The notes under the pieces: model-generated
What the model saw: the letters and a program-made list of their open reading frames with translations, nothing else
What the model was told of the DNA's origin: nothing
Databases searched by the model: none
Part shown: piece by piece, positions 14,220 through 22,514 of the stretch
Layout: each line of letters begins with the position of its first letter
Position numbering within the stretch: position 1 is the stretch's first letter
Position numbers and translations under genes: made by a program
Virus record (IMG/VR): IMGVR_UViG_3300028840_004626
Coordinates: 1-64,000 of that record
Strand: one strand, 5' to 3'
Length of the DNA stretch: 64,000 bases
From: a virus

Positions 14220-16750
14220 AATTTTTAGGCCTAAATATTTCTCTTGACCGGGCAGTTGGGGACCGGGTCACAGTATCTTCAGTCAAGCCAGAATCTGGTA
14301 CGATTCCTGTATCTCAGATTCCTTCTGTCAGGCCACGTGTTTTAAAATACGGACAAAGTTATTCGTCTGGCAGAGGGTCGTTTTCTGCGGGCGAATATGA
14401 TTTGGCCGAAATTGGCAAGATTGAGGACACCGATGGTTATGTGCGGCAGGCTTTTAAGAAGAAAGTCGGCCTCATGTTTAAGGAGGGGGTAGGCTATTCT
14501 GGGCCCGATAAGCGTACAGCGCGCTATGTAAAAACTCGTTTTGCTCAGATCAGTCGCGCCACAGGTATTCCCCACGTTCAGCTCTTAAAACGTGTTGCTC
14601 AAAGTCTCATTCGGGTATCTAACGCTTTTATAATCAAAGTTCGTGACGAAAAGGCATCTGGTGGACGTAAGCGTGTGACTGCAGACGGCAAAGAGCTTAA
14701 GCCGATTGCCGGTCTCTTTCCTGCAGCGCCAGAAACAATGCGTTTTGAGATGAATGAGAATACTGGCAAAATCCTTCGCTGGAAGCAGATGCTTCCGGAC
14801 GGCAAGTTTCGGTTTTTCTCAGTTGATGACGTTGTTCATTTTTGCATTGATAGACGCGAAGGCTTTATTTTTGGCGTGCCTACGCTGATTCCGGTTATTG
14901 ATGACATTCGAGCACTTCGTCAAATCGAAGAAAATGTCGAACTGCTGTTATATCAGTATCTCTTTCCCCTGTTTCATTACAAGGTTGGAACAGAAACAGC
15001 CCCAGCAGGTTTTACAGAAGATGGTCTGCGTGAGATTGAGGTTGTTGAGGAACAGATTCAGTATATGCCAGCTGAGGGAGCTATTGTTACACCGGAACGT
15101 CATGAGATTACCGCCATTGGTGCAGAGGGTAGAGCACTAAGAGCAGAAGGATATCTAGAACATTTCAAAAAGCGTATTTTTGCTGGCCTTGGTGTTTCGC
15201 AGGTGGATATGGGCGATGGGGATACCACTAATCGGGCTACAGCACAAACCATGTCTCGTGCTCTGATTGATACAGTTAAAGATGTTCAGGATGAGCTAGA
15301 AGCGCAATGGGATCACGAGGTTATTTCTGAACTTCTTCTTGAATCTACTTTTGGCGACAGGGTTCTCGATGAAGAGTTTATGGTGCATCTGCAGTTTAAG
15401 GAAATCGATCTCCAGAATAAAATGGAATCGGAAAAACATTCTGTAGAGCTGTTTGAGGGGAATGCGATTACGTGGGATGAGCTTAGGGCTGAGATGGGTC
15501 GCGAACCAATTGAGGTTCCAGAAGACCCGGAAGACCAAGATCCGTCCAAATATCCAGATTGGTTCAATACCCACTGGAAGCTCTTTAAGGAACCAGAAAC
15601 TATTATCAAGGCTGTTGACGAGCCCTATTCTGTAGCCGCAAAAATGGCTGCTGAGGCACGTACACTTGGTGTTGTAACTGGTCAGATTGTGAAATCTAAA
15701 GAAGAAACCGAGGCCTCGCAGCGCGCTCAGGCCGAAGCCGATAGGCAGACCAAGATGGCTGTGGCACAATCACGTCCACGTACACGACAAGACAATTTTG
15801 TAGCTGCTTCTTTTAAACAGCTTGAAGAGGATACGGTTCGTCGCGTTCGGGCAAACTTGATTACGCGTGGCCATATGGGGCCAGAACATATCTTGTCGAT
15901 GGCACGTATTTGGGCTGCCGACACCACAGAGCGTCTGTATTCGGTTGCGGTTACTGAATTAATTCGAGGGTTTAATCTGCAGACCGGTAATCGTTCTTCC
16001 GAGAGCCCAAATCTGATTAGTCAGGGCCGCTATGAATTGCGCGAGCGTATTGAGTTTTTTGTCAATAAGTTGATTCACAATATGGTTGCTTTAGCGGAAC
16101 GTAGAATTGACGCTATCAATGGAAATGTTAAACTACCAGAAGTACAGAAAAAAGCGATGGAAGAAGTACACCTTGCTTTTGATTCTGTACGATGGCGCAC
16201 GAAGCTTATTTGGGATATCGAGCTTCGCAAGGCATATAACTACGGTCGAGTTCTGGGCATGAGATTTCTGGGGCTTGATTATTTGCGACTGGATGCTGCT
16301 AATGGTGCCTGTGAGCAGTGTCAGGCTGTTAATGGCCGTTTGATTGAGGTGGCGGCAGCCAACATTAATGATGTTCCGCCGTTACACCCACATAGTCGAA
16401 TGTCAATGACGGCACTGGTTGCAGAGGATGGTTCGAAATTTGTTCCGCCCCGCAACAAGGGCAAGCCGGCCGTTGAGCAAAACGATCCGTCTCTCAGTAA
16501 GAAAACAGGCGTATGTCCCCAGTGTGGCAATACTGTTACTTTGCAGCCACGATCTGGGGCATATTATTGCATGAAGTGCGTTAAAGCATTTCCCCCAGAA
16601 GACGTTGAGGGGGATGTCGATGATGCGACAAAACTTGAACGTTGTGTATTGTCAGTCAAAGCCCAATTGAGAAAAAAGAATCCAGGCATGAGTGAAAAAG
16701 AGATTAAGACTAGGGCCTTTAAGATTTGCAATGCCCAATTGAAAGGATAG
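14216..16750 (+). CDS. Portal protein fused to MuF-like domain and zinc ribbon
   Basis: The portal forms the dodecameric ring through which DNA enters the head. Residues ~30-400 fit phage portal proteins: a wing region with FFSVDDVVHFCIDRREGFIFG, a stem-like helix with IDDIRALRQIEENVELLLYQ, and the clip/crown region with ATAQTMSRALIDTVKDVQDE. Residues ~540-740 look like the Mu F / head morphogenesis domain, with CEQCQAVNGRLIE (~697-709) and PPLHPHSRM (~720-728); the family normally ends in HPxCRC, so a Cys pair is missing here. A zinc ribbon (CPQC ... CMKC, ~766-788) follows. The C-terminus (~808-844) holds ERCVLSVKAQLRKKNPGM, a tail I associate with phage head proteins. 844 residues is long for a portal because of these additions. 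The ATG overlaps the upstream stop. Confidence 0.9.
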   Translation: MKFLGLNISLDRAVGDRVTVSSVKPESGTIPVSQIPSVRPRVLKYGQSYSSGRGSFSAGEYDLAEIGKIEDTDGYVRQAFKKKVGLMFKEGVGYSGPDKRTARYVKTRFAQISRATGIPHVQLLKRVAQSLIRVSNAFIIKVRDEKASGGRKRVTADGKELKPIAGLFPAAPETMRFEMNENTGKILRWKQMLPDGKFRFFSVDDVVHFCIDRREGFIFGVPTLIPVIDDIRALRQIEENVELLLYQYLFPLFHYKVGTETAPAGFTEDGLREIEVVEEQIQYMPAEGAIVTPERHEITAIGAEGRALRAEGYLEHFKKRIFAGLGVSQVDMGDGDTTNRATAQTMSRALIDTVKDVQDELEAQWDHEVISELLLESTFGDRVLDEEFMVHLQFKEIDLQNKMESEKHSVELFEGNAITWDELRAEMGREPIEVPEDPEDQDPSKYPDWFNTHWKLFKEPETIIKAVDEPYSVAAKMAAEARTLGVVTGQIVKSKEETEASQRAQAEADRQTKMAVAQSRPRTRQDNFVAASFKQLEEDTVRRVRANLITRGHMGPEHILSMARIWAADTTERLYSVAVTELIRGFNLQTGNRSSESPNLISQGRYELRERIEFFVNKLIHNMVALAERRIDAINGNVKLPEVQKKAMEEVHLAFDSVRWRTKLIWDIELRKAYNYGRVLGMRFLGLDYLRLDAANGACEQCQAVNGRLIEVAAANINDVPPLHPHSRMSMTALVAEDGSKFVPPRNKGKPAVEQNDPSLSKKTGVCPQCGNTVTLQPRSGAYYCMKCVKAFPPEDVEGDVDDATKLERCVLSVKAQLRKKNPGMSEKEIKTRAFKICNAQLKG

Positions 16751-16753
16751 CTC

Positions 16754-19039
16754 ATGGCAAAGTCGTTTAAAAATTTCATTAAGTTCGTGGATTCGGTAAG
16801 TTTTAACCCAGAGATTAAATCTGAGGTTAAAGACTATTTTGCCAATCCACAGAACAGCGCTCAGACGTTGCGTATCAGAATTGCTGCAACGCATGCGGGC
16901 AAGATTACCCGTAACAATGGGTTTTACCTACCCCATAAGATGAGATCTGGCGCAGCCTCTTTTACGGATCAGTATCCCAAGCCAATTCAGGTTCACCACG
17001 AATCTCATGAAGATCCAGTTGGTCGAGTGATTCAGGCCAGATACGTTGATCTGAGTGGTGGCTTCCGGGACTCGGTAAAGGATTCGTTCTCAGTATCTAA
17101 AGATAAGCAACTTCAGGATTTTGTTGCTGGCAATATGTCCAACGAAAAACTTATTGATTTTGCGCGAAAAACTTTTATTAACGACGAATCTATCGTTGAT
17201 GATCCCGATTATGAGGGTTTGGGTTATATTGAATTGGTTGCTGATATTTCCGATCCTGCTGCCATTCAAAAGGTATTAGACAAGCGTTATCTGACTGGTT
17301 CAGTTGGGGCTACGACTGACAGCGCTGTATGTTCTGTTTGTAAAACGGATTGGGCTGGGGATGATGGTCGTTGTGAGCATATTCCGGGAAAAGTTTACGA
17401 TAAGAAGAAGTGCGTTCTTATTGCGGGTGATCTCAGGTATGACGAGTGGTCTTTTGTGAACAAGCCCGCAGACACACATTCTTCTGTCATCGAAGTCCAT
17501 AATGGTGGCATGCAGGACTTTGTTAAAGTCGAAAAGGGTTCTCAGGGCGAAGTACCTGAAGTGAACCTCGTAATTGATACTAAGGAGGAAAAAGGTATGT
17601 TGTTTAAAGATGCATTTGCTTTGGTCTCCAAAGACGAGAGATTTCAAGGTCTCGAGAACTTGGAAGACTGCGTGAAGCAACTTCTGGACAGCCAAGAGGA
17701 CCTCAACGAAGAAAGGCTGCTTGAACTGATGTCCGAGCAGCTCACGCAGGAAGAACCTGCCAAGGACGAGGTTCAGGACGAGGCTACCGAGGATGCTTCC
17801 GAAGAATCGGCAGCTCAAGAGGGCACAGACGACACCCAGTCGGTTGAAGATGAAGATCAATCGAATGAGGACGCTTCCGATGAGGAATCAGAAGAAGATG
17901 TGCAAGATGAGGCTGGCGACCAGACTGAAGAGTCTGATGAAGAGGTTGAGGATGATGTTGAAGAGGAGGTTCAAGACGAAGAGGAAGAGGAGTCTGAAGA
18001 AGAGGATACTGATCCTGTAGCAGATTTCTTTGGCGATTCCTATCAAGAACTCATTGAGGACGATGCTTCCGGGCGCGAATATGCTGAAATGCTGTTTGGG
18101 CTTTTGGATGGCGTTGAAGATGAGGGTCGCGACGAAGTCGTTAAAATGATTAACGATGCCAAGCTCTCGTCTAAGCAGCGCAAGGCGTTGCCGAGCTCCT
18201 CGTTTAGTGGACCAGAACGCTCGTTCCCGGTTCCTGATTGTGCCCATTATACTGCTGCTTTGCGTTTGCTGGGGCGCTACAAGGGACCCGGCGACAAGTC
18301 TCGTATTCGTGCATGTATTGAGCGCAAGGGCAAGCGGCTTGGTTGTTCGGGGGCCAAGGATGAAGCGCAAGATGCCGAGCAGATTTTAGACCAATTTTCA
18401 GTTGAATACTTTGATGGGTATTCTGACGATGAATTGATTAAGATGCTAGAAGGCCTTATGGCTTGTCTAGATGAACGAAAATTAGATTGTAAGTGTCACG
18501 ATGAAGATGAAGAAAAGTCTAGATTGCAAGATCGTGTAAGCTCTCTTCAGAAGGAGATTAAGTATCTGCATGAAGACATCGACAATTTGAGCAACGTGTT
18601 GGCTGATTCCGAGAAGACTCTTAGGGGGCTTAAGGTCGAAAAGATTATTGATCTTAAGAAGTTAACCGGTGTTGAGGTAGACCCAGTTAATATCTCCGAC
18701 GAGCTACAGGATAAGTCGTCCTCTGACGTGGACGAAATCCTTAAGGATCTCACGGGTCAAGTTGACATAGATAAAATCGCTGATAAACTAAACTCTGGTT
18801 TGTCAAATAATCCTCAGGGTACCGTGGAAGATCCCACGGCCCAAGTAGACAACACGACAGAAAAAAACAGTGAAGGTAGTAAGCCAAAGTACGATCCGAA
18901 GGTAGCGGAACAAGCTTTGGCGAATTATGTGGAGCTAAGATTTAAGAAAGGTCAGCAAGTAGCAGATGCCTATCTCGCGGATTTGCAGACGCGAGGAGTC
19001 CTGCCGGTGGGCGGGAAAAAAGTTGAGGATAAATCCTAA
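16754..19039 (+). CDS. Prohead protease / scaffold protein, 761 aa
   Basis: Likely organises capsid assembly and is then cut or expelled. The N-terminal ~260 residues look like a serine prohead protease-type domain: H81, H82 and H85 in QVHHESHEDPVGRV, and S183 in LTGSVGATTDS; this Ser-His pairing is inferred. Directly after it comes a Cys/His set (C193, C196, C207, H209, Cys near 220) suited to zinc. Residues ~330-425 are a very acidic Glu/Asp tract. Then SFSGPERSFPVPDCAHYTAA (~476-495), a segment known from phage scaffold proteins, followed by a coiled coil (~580-640) and a helical C-terminus. It lies immediately before the capsid genes, the usual scaffold place. Confidence 0.72.
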   Translation: MAKSFKNFIKFVDSVSFNPEIKSEVKDYFANPQNSAQTLRIRIAATHAGKITRNNGFYLPHKMRSGAASFTDQYPKPIQVHHESHEDPVGRVIQARYVDLSGGFRDSVKDSFSVSKDKQLQDFVAGNMSNEKLIDFARKTFINDESIVDDPDYEGLGYIELVADISDPAAIQKVLDKRYLTGSVGATTDSAVCSVCKTDWAGDDGRCEHIPGKVYDKKKCVLIAGDLRYDEWSFVNKPADTHSSVIEVHNGGMQDFVKVEKGSQGEVPEVNLVIDTKEEKGMLFKDAFALVSKDERFQGLENLEDCVKQLLDSQEDLNEERLLELMSEQLTQEEPAKDEVQDEATEDASEESAAQEGTDDTQSVEDEDQSNEDASDEESEEDVQDEAGDQTEESDEEVEDDVEEEVQDEEEEESEEEDTDPVADFFGDSYQELIEDDASGREYAEMLFGLLDGVEDEGRDEVVKMINDAKLSSKQRKALPSSSFSGPERSFPVPDCAHYTAALRLLGRYKGPGDKSRIRACIERKGKRLGCSGAKDEAQDAEQILDQFSVEYFDGYSDDELIKMLEGLMACLDERKLDCKCHDEDEEKSRLQDRVSSLQKEIKYLHEDIDNLSNVLADSEKTLRGLKVEKIIDLKKLTGVEVDPVNISDELQDKSSSDVDEILKDLTGQVDIDKIADKLNSGLSNNPQGTVEDPTAQVDNTTEKNSEGSKPKYDPKVAEQALANYVELRFKKGQQVADAYLADLQTRGVLPVGGKKVEDKS

Positions 19040-19053
19040 GGAGGAAATTTTAC

Positions 19054-20457
19054 ATGTCTTTCAACGCTGAGAATCAATATTCTGCAAGCCACAAGGTGTG
19101 GGATCACGTAGGTAATATTATCCCTGACATTGAACATTCAGAGGGCGAACGTCCAGCTTATGAGTTTAAGCCTGCTGAATGGCTTCCGGTGCAGTTTTAC
19201 GACAAGCACTATGAAGTATGGCAGTCGGTAATGCCTGGTAAGGTTGTTGCCTTAGATCCTGATGGTCGTGTAATGCCCGCTCAGTACGGTCTTACTGGCC
19301 AAAGTGTTGTGTATGTGCAGAATGATATTGACGCTGGTGTGACCGATATTGCAACCGGTCTTGCAGTTACCACTGCGAAAACTGTTGTGCTCACGCAGCT
19401 CAACGGTACTCGTGGTAGTGCTTGGACGCGTGCAGTAGCCGGTACGGCTGGTGTAAATAATACCTCGGGCTTTATGGGTAAGCATGGTATCGCCTTTAAC
19501 GATGCCAATGAGAAATTCCCTATTGGTATAGCCCCTTATGCCTACAATCAGTGGGCTGGCGGAGATGGCAGCAATCCTGCTAATCTGCGACATCACAATC
19601 ACATCCTGCAGCATCAGGTTGCAGTTCTTTGTGACTATGTAATTAAGCTTCCGTGGGTACCTGGTCAAGCAGCTACCGAGAGTGTCTCTGGCACGTTCTC
19701 GGGTGGGTTGCCGACTTTCGGAACCTCTGGAACCTATCGGCGTAATGCGATTCAGAACAACAGTACGGGTCGTTATAACGCTAGCACGGGTAGCAATCCG
19801 GTTCTCGGAACCTATCCTGTGATCGCTTTCTGTCTGGATGAGTTTCCTGTTGCCAAGAATACGGCGCGGACAACTGTTACCATGCAGAGCTCGAATGCCA
19901 ATGATGATGTCTCTGGCATTCTGGTGAACGAGCGCACTTCTTTGTCTGCGGTAACGCAATCAGGCGATTACTATGTGGACTATGAAGTTGGCATGCTGTT
20001 CATCTTTAGTTCGAACCAGACTGTACCGACCGCCATTTCTGGCGCTGCCGGCACCGTTTCGGTTACTTACTATCACTACGCTGGTGTGCCAGGCACAGTA
20101 AGTCGTTTTGCTTCTGTTGTCAGCACGAGCGTAGACCCTGGTGACTTTTTGGTATGCACCACGAATAGTAACCTGGTTGTCGACAATACTGCCGACTTCA
20201 AAAACATTGTTGGCCAGGTTCTTGCCGTGGATGACAATTTCCCTAAAGATGCCTTGGATCAGGTTCGTACTGCGTATGATCCGGCGATTAGTTCTAATTC
20301 GGCTGGTTCGATGGCTAATGCGACCCTGGGCTCAGCGAGTGCTAATCTTGGTCAATTAGATCAAATGCCGGGTTCGGCCACTGGTGGTTATCCAGATATT
20401 CTGCATTACTCCGGTGCAGCCGATAAATTAGTATTGGTGAACCTGGTAAGTCGATAG
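19054..20457 (+). CDS. Capsid-associated protein, probable decoration or stabiliser, 467 aa
   Basis: ATG with AAGGAGG upstream, so strong expression is expected. The protein is beta-rich and low in Lys, with an N-terminal region FKPAEWLPVQFYDKHYEVWQ and later Gly/Thr/Ser-rich segments (residues ~210-260). Residues ~305-345 contain GDYYVDYEVGMLFIFSS followed by VSVTYYHYAG, a short beta unit that recurs in several other virion proteins of this window. It has no HK97-fold landmarks. Its position between scaffold and major capsid protein fits a head stabiliser or decoration protein. The exact family is not recognised. Confidence 0.7.
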   Translation: MSFNAENQYSASHKVWDHVGNIIPDIEHSEGERPAYEFKPAEWLPVQFYDKHYEVWQSVMPGKVVALDPDGRVMPAQYGLTGQSVVYVQNDIDAGVTDIATGLAVTTAKTVVLTQLNGTRGSAWTRAVAGTAGVNNTSGFMGKHGIAFNDANEKFPIGIAPYAYNQWAGGDGSNPANLRHHNHILQHQVAVLCDYVIKLPWVPGQAATESVSGTFSGGLPTFGTSGTYRRNAIQNNSTGRYNASTGSNPVLGTYPVIAFCLDEFPVAKNTARTTVTMQSSNANDDVSGILVNERTSLSAVTQSGDYYVDYEVGMLFIFSSNQTVPTAISGAAGTVSVTYYHYAGVPGTVSRFASVVSTSVDPGDFLVCTTNSNLVVDNTADFKNIVGQVLAVDDNFPKDALDQVRTAYDPAISSNSAGSMANATLGSASANLGQLDQMPGSATGGYPDILHYSGAADKLVLVNLVSR

Positions 20458-20484
20458 TCGATTTGCATAGGAGGAATACAACTA

Positions 20485-21738
20485 ATGTCTAATCAAGTCG
20501 AAATTAAAGACGCAAGCGAGTTTCGTTGCCTTTGGGAAAACAATGGCCAGACTGGCGCAGGGGAAGTTAAGCTTCAGGACGCTCTTAGCGTGCCGAACGC
20601 TCATATGCTGTTCCCCAAAGTCATCTCGAACATTGTAAAAGAAGCCCAAGAGCCACTGCTCGTAGCAACGTCTCTGCTTCAACGGATCAATTTCAGCTTT
20701 GGCCAGACCATTACCTTCCCGGCGGTTGGTGCTCTGGTAGCGGCTGATATTGCCGAAGGTCAAGAGTATCCGGAACGCAGCCTCCAAATGGGTGGAGCGA
20801 CTGTGACGGCTACCATCGGTAAGAGCGGTATTGCCGTTCGCGTTACCGACGAAATGGTACGCTATTCGCAGTTTGACGTAATCGGTATGCATCTCCGTGC
20901 AGCCGGTCGCGCTCTTGCTCGCCACAAAGAGGTTAAGTGTTTCAACTATATCCGCTCAATGGGCGTAACGGCGTTTGATAACCTCAATCCGACTAGCTCT
21001 TTGTTCGGTGTTTGCACCGGTCGCGATCTTAATGGTGCGGCTAACGGTGCCGTAACCATGGACGACATTTTTGATGCTTTTGCACAAATTGTTACCCAGG
21101 GTTATATGCCTAATACTTTGCTTATGCACCCCCTCACCTGGACCATGTTCATTAAGGACGCTCAACTGCGTGCTTTTGTACAGGCCAATGGTGGCGGCGT
21201 GTTCTTCGCAAGTTGGACTGGCAATCCTGCTGGCAAGGCTCCTTGGAGCAATAGCTCGCAGGGTGGTCTTGGTGTGGCTTCTGGTCAGACCATTACCCCG
21301 GGACAGACTTCTGCTGGAGAGACAGCTCCCAGTGGCTTGGCTGCTTCCCAATCTGGTGACTATTCTCAGGTACAAACGGGCGCTCCGGTTCTCCCGAGCT
21401 ACATGAATGTTCCTTTCCGGATCATCGTGAGCCCGTTCGTAACCTTTGACGCTCGTCGCAAGCTTACGGACATTTATATGTTCGATAGCAGCGAACTTGG
21501 CGTTCTCGTCGTAGACGAGGAAGTCATGGTTGAAGAGTTCGACGATCCCAAGGTCGACATTCGGAAAATTAAGCTAAGAGAACGTTATGGTATCGGCATT
21601 CTGAACGAAGGCCAGGCTATTGCAGTTCTGCGGAACGTACACTGCGTGCCCAACGAAATTGCACTGCCTGCTCAAGCTAGTGTTGATGTCTCTGGTTCTA
21701 TTGCTAAGATTCCGCCTGGCAATGCCTTGAGTCTGTAG
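20485..21738 (+). CDS. Major capsid protein (HK97 fold)
   Basis: Builds the icosahedral shell. 417 residues, ATG with AGGAGG upstream. The N-arm is followed by QEPLLVATSLLQRINF and the E-loop-like strand pair FPAVGALVAADIAEGQEYPE. After these come RVTDEMVRYSQFDVIGMHLR (spine helix region) and the P/A-domain segment MDDIFDAFAQIVTQGYMPNT, then LLMHPLTWTMFIKDAQLR. That order is typical of capsid proteins of large myoviruses. A Gly/Ser/Thr-rich insertion at ~235-295 may be a surface loop. The C-terminal beta segment (LGVLVVDEEVMVEEFDD ... IAVLRNV) completes the fold. A rho-independent terminator follows at 21773, which suits a very highly expressed gene. Confidence 0.93.
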   Translation: MSNQVEIKDASEFRCLWENNGQTGAGEVKLQDALSVPNAHMLFPKVISNIVKEAQEPLLVATSLLQRINFSFGQTITFPAVGALVAADIAEGQEYPERSLQMGGATVTATIGKSGIAVRVTDEMVRYSQFDVIGMHLRAAGRALARHKEVKCFNYIRSMGVTAFDNLNPTSSLFGVCTGRDLNGAANGAVTMDDIFDAFAQIVTQGYMPNTLLMHPLTWTMFIKDAQLRAFVQANGGGVFFASWTGNPAGKAPWSNSSQGGLGVASGQTITPGQTSAGETAPSGLAASQSGDYSQVQTGAPVLPSYMNVPFRIIVSPFVTFDARRKLTDIYMFDSSELGVLVVDEEVMVEEFDDPKVDIRKIKLRERYGIGILNEGQAIAVLRNVHCVPNEIALPAQASVDVSGSIAKIPPGNALSL

Positions 21739-21772
21739 TGACTGAGAGTAATCTCTAACTTAGCTTAAAGGG
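21739..21772 (+). other. Short hairpin downstream of the capsid gene
   Basis: Between the capsid stop and the terminator lies GAGA-GTAA-TCTC at 21744-21755, a 4-bp stem with a GNRA-type loop. It may shield or mark the 3' end of the capsid transcript, but a stem this short can occur by chance. Confidence 0.25.
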
Positions 21773-21806
21773 TGCCCCCGGGGACTTTCCTCGGGGGCAT
21801 TTTTTT
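21773..21806 (+). terminator. Rho-independent terminator after the major capsid gene
   Basis: A GC-rich inverted repeat, TGCCCCCGGGGA and TCCTCGGGGGCA with a CTT loop, is followed at once by a run of seven T (21800-21806). This is a textbook intrinsic terminator. It separates the head unit from the neck/tail unit; partial read-through is likely. Confidence 0.9.
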
Positions 21807-21814
21807 GCTACACT
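21806..21814 (+). promoter_or_regulatory. Extended -10 promoter element before the neck genes
   Basis: TG-C-TACACT starts at the last base of the terminator T-run. It lies 20 bp before the ATG at 21834, with GCAGGAG between them as ribosome site. No -35 hexamer is visible because the terminator occupies that position. Support comes from recurrence of TGCTA in the same place in four other gaps. Confidence 0.45.
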
Positions 21815-21833
21815 ATCACAAGCAGGAGAAATC

Positions 21834-22511
21834 ATGATTGTTTCCATTAGCCTCGCGGAAGATTCCGTTCCTTTCTGGTTTTTAGGAGAGCCACGCAACA
21901 TCAAGAAAACACTTAACTTTTCAGAGCCGGGTCCTGTCCAGGTGGACTTTACTCAGTTAACTAAGCTGGAACAGAAGAAAATCCTTACTGATTTAGCGGG
22001 CGAGGTCATTGAATGTGATAGAAGTTTCAATGATCTTCGACAGGTGCATCTTCATATGTTCCCAGAAGAGTCCCCGGATAATCAAAAGGCTCCGGATATT
22101 CCTGTTGCAGAGGCGCCTGAACCAAAAAAGGAAGTCGACCAAAGAGCCAAGCTTGAAGAAAGATGTGCTCTTATCTCAAAACAAGGCGTAAGGGCCATCA
22201 AGGCCGTCCTGAAGGACGAGAAGGATACTACTCTCCTAAGGCTTATCCGGCGTGCAGAAGGGCTTAGAAAGAAGCCTAGAGCGTCTGTGATATCTTTTTT
22301 GGACTCATTATTGGTTAAGCTGTCCCTTGAAAAGGCTGAGCAGATTGAGGCATCTATTGAGAATGATGATACTCCATTGCCTCGTATGCCCAGCACTAGC
22401 AGGGGGGAGACAATCAACTATGATGTGGTAGAATCAGAAAGAGAAACTGTTGCTCTTACAGCTGAGCAATTAAATCAATTCGCACTTGGCGAGCCCTTGG
22501 GTGGTGATTAA
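21834..22511 (+). CDS. Hypothetical neck-region protein, 225 aa
   Basis: No family is recognised. ATG with CAGGAG upstream. The N-terminal ~75 residues look like a small alpha/beta domain (MIVSISLAEDSVPFWFLGEP). A Pro/Glu linker follows at ~80-105. Residues ~108-175 form a charged helical domain (RAIKAVLKDEKDTTLLRLIR) that could be a dimerising or chaperone-type bundle. The C-terminus is acidic and extended. It is the first gene of the transcription unit behind the capsid terminator and precedes the head-tail adaptor, so a head-completion function is likely. Confidence 0.75.
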   Translation: MIVSISLAEDSVPFWFLGEPRNIKKTLNFSEPGPVQVDFTQLTKLEQKKILTDLAGEVIECDRSFNDLRQVHLHMFPEESPDNQKAPDIPVAEAPEPKKEVDQRAKLEERCALISKQGVRAIKAVLKDEKDTTLLRLIRRAEGLRKKPRASVISFLDSLLVKLSLEKAEQIEASIENDDTPLPRMPSTSRGETINYDVVESERETVALTAEQLNQFALGEPLGGD

Positions 22512-22514
22512 TAG

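Noticed and set aside
17300-17860. 186-codon open frame on the - strand
   Set aside because: Antisense to the protease/scaffold gene; its Leu/Phe-rich product mirrors the acidic tract on the other strand.
19252-19959. 235-codon open frame on the - strand
   Set aside because: Antisense to the capsid-associated gene; Arg/Thr/Ile-rich translation without any domain, and no other - strand gene supports transcription in that direction.
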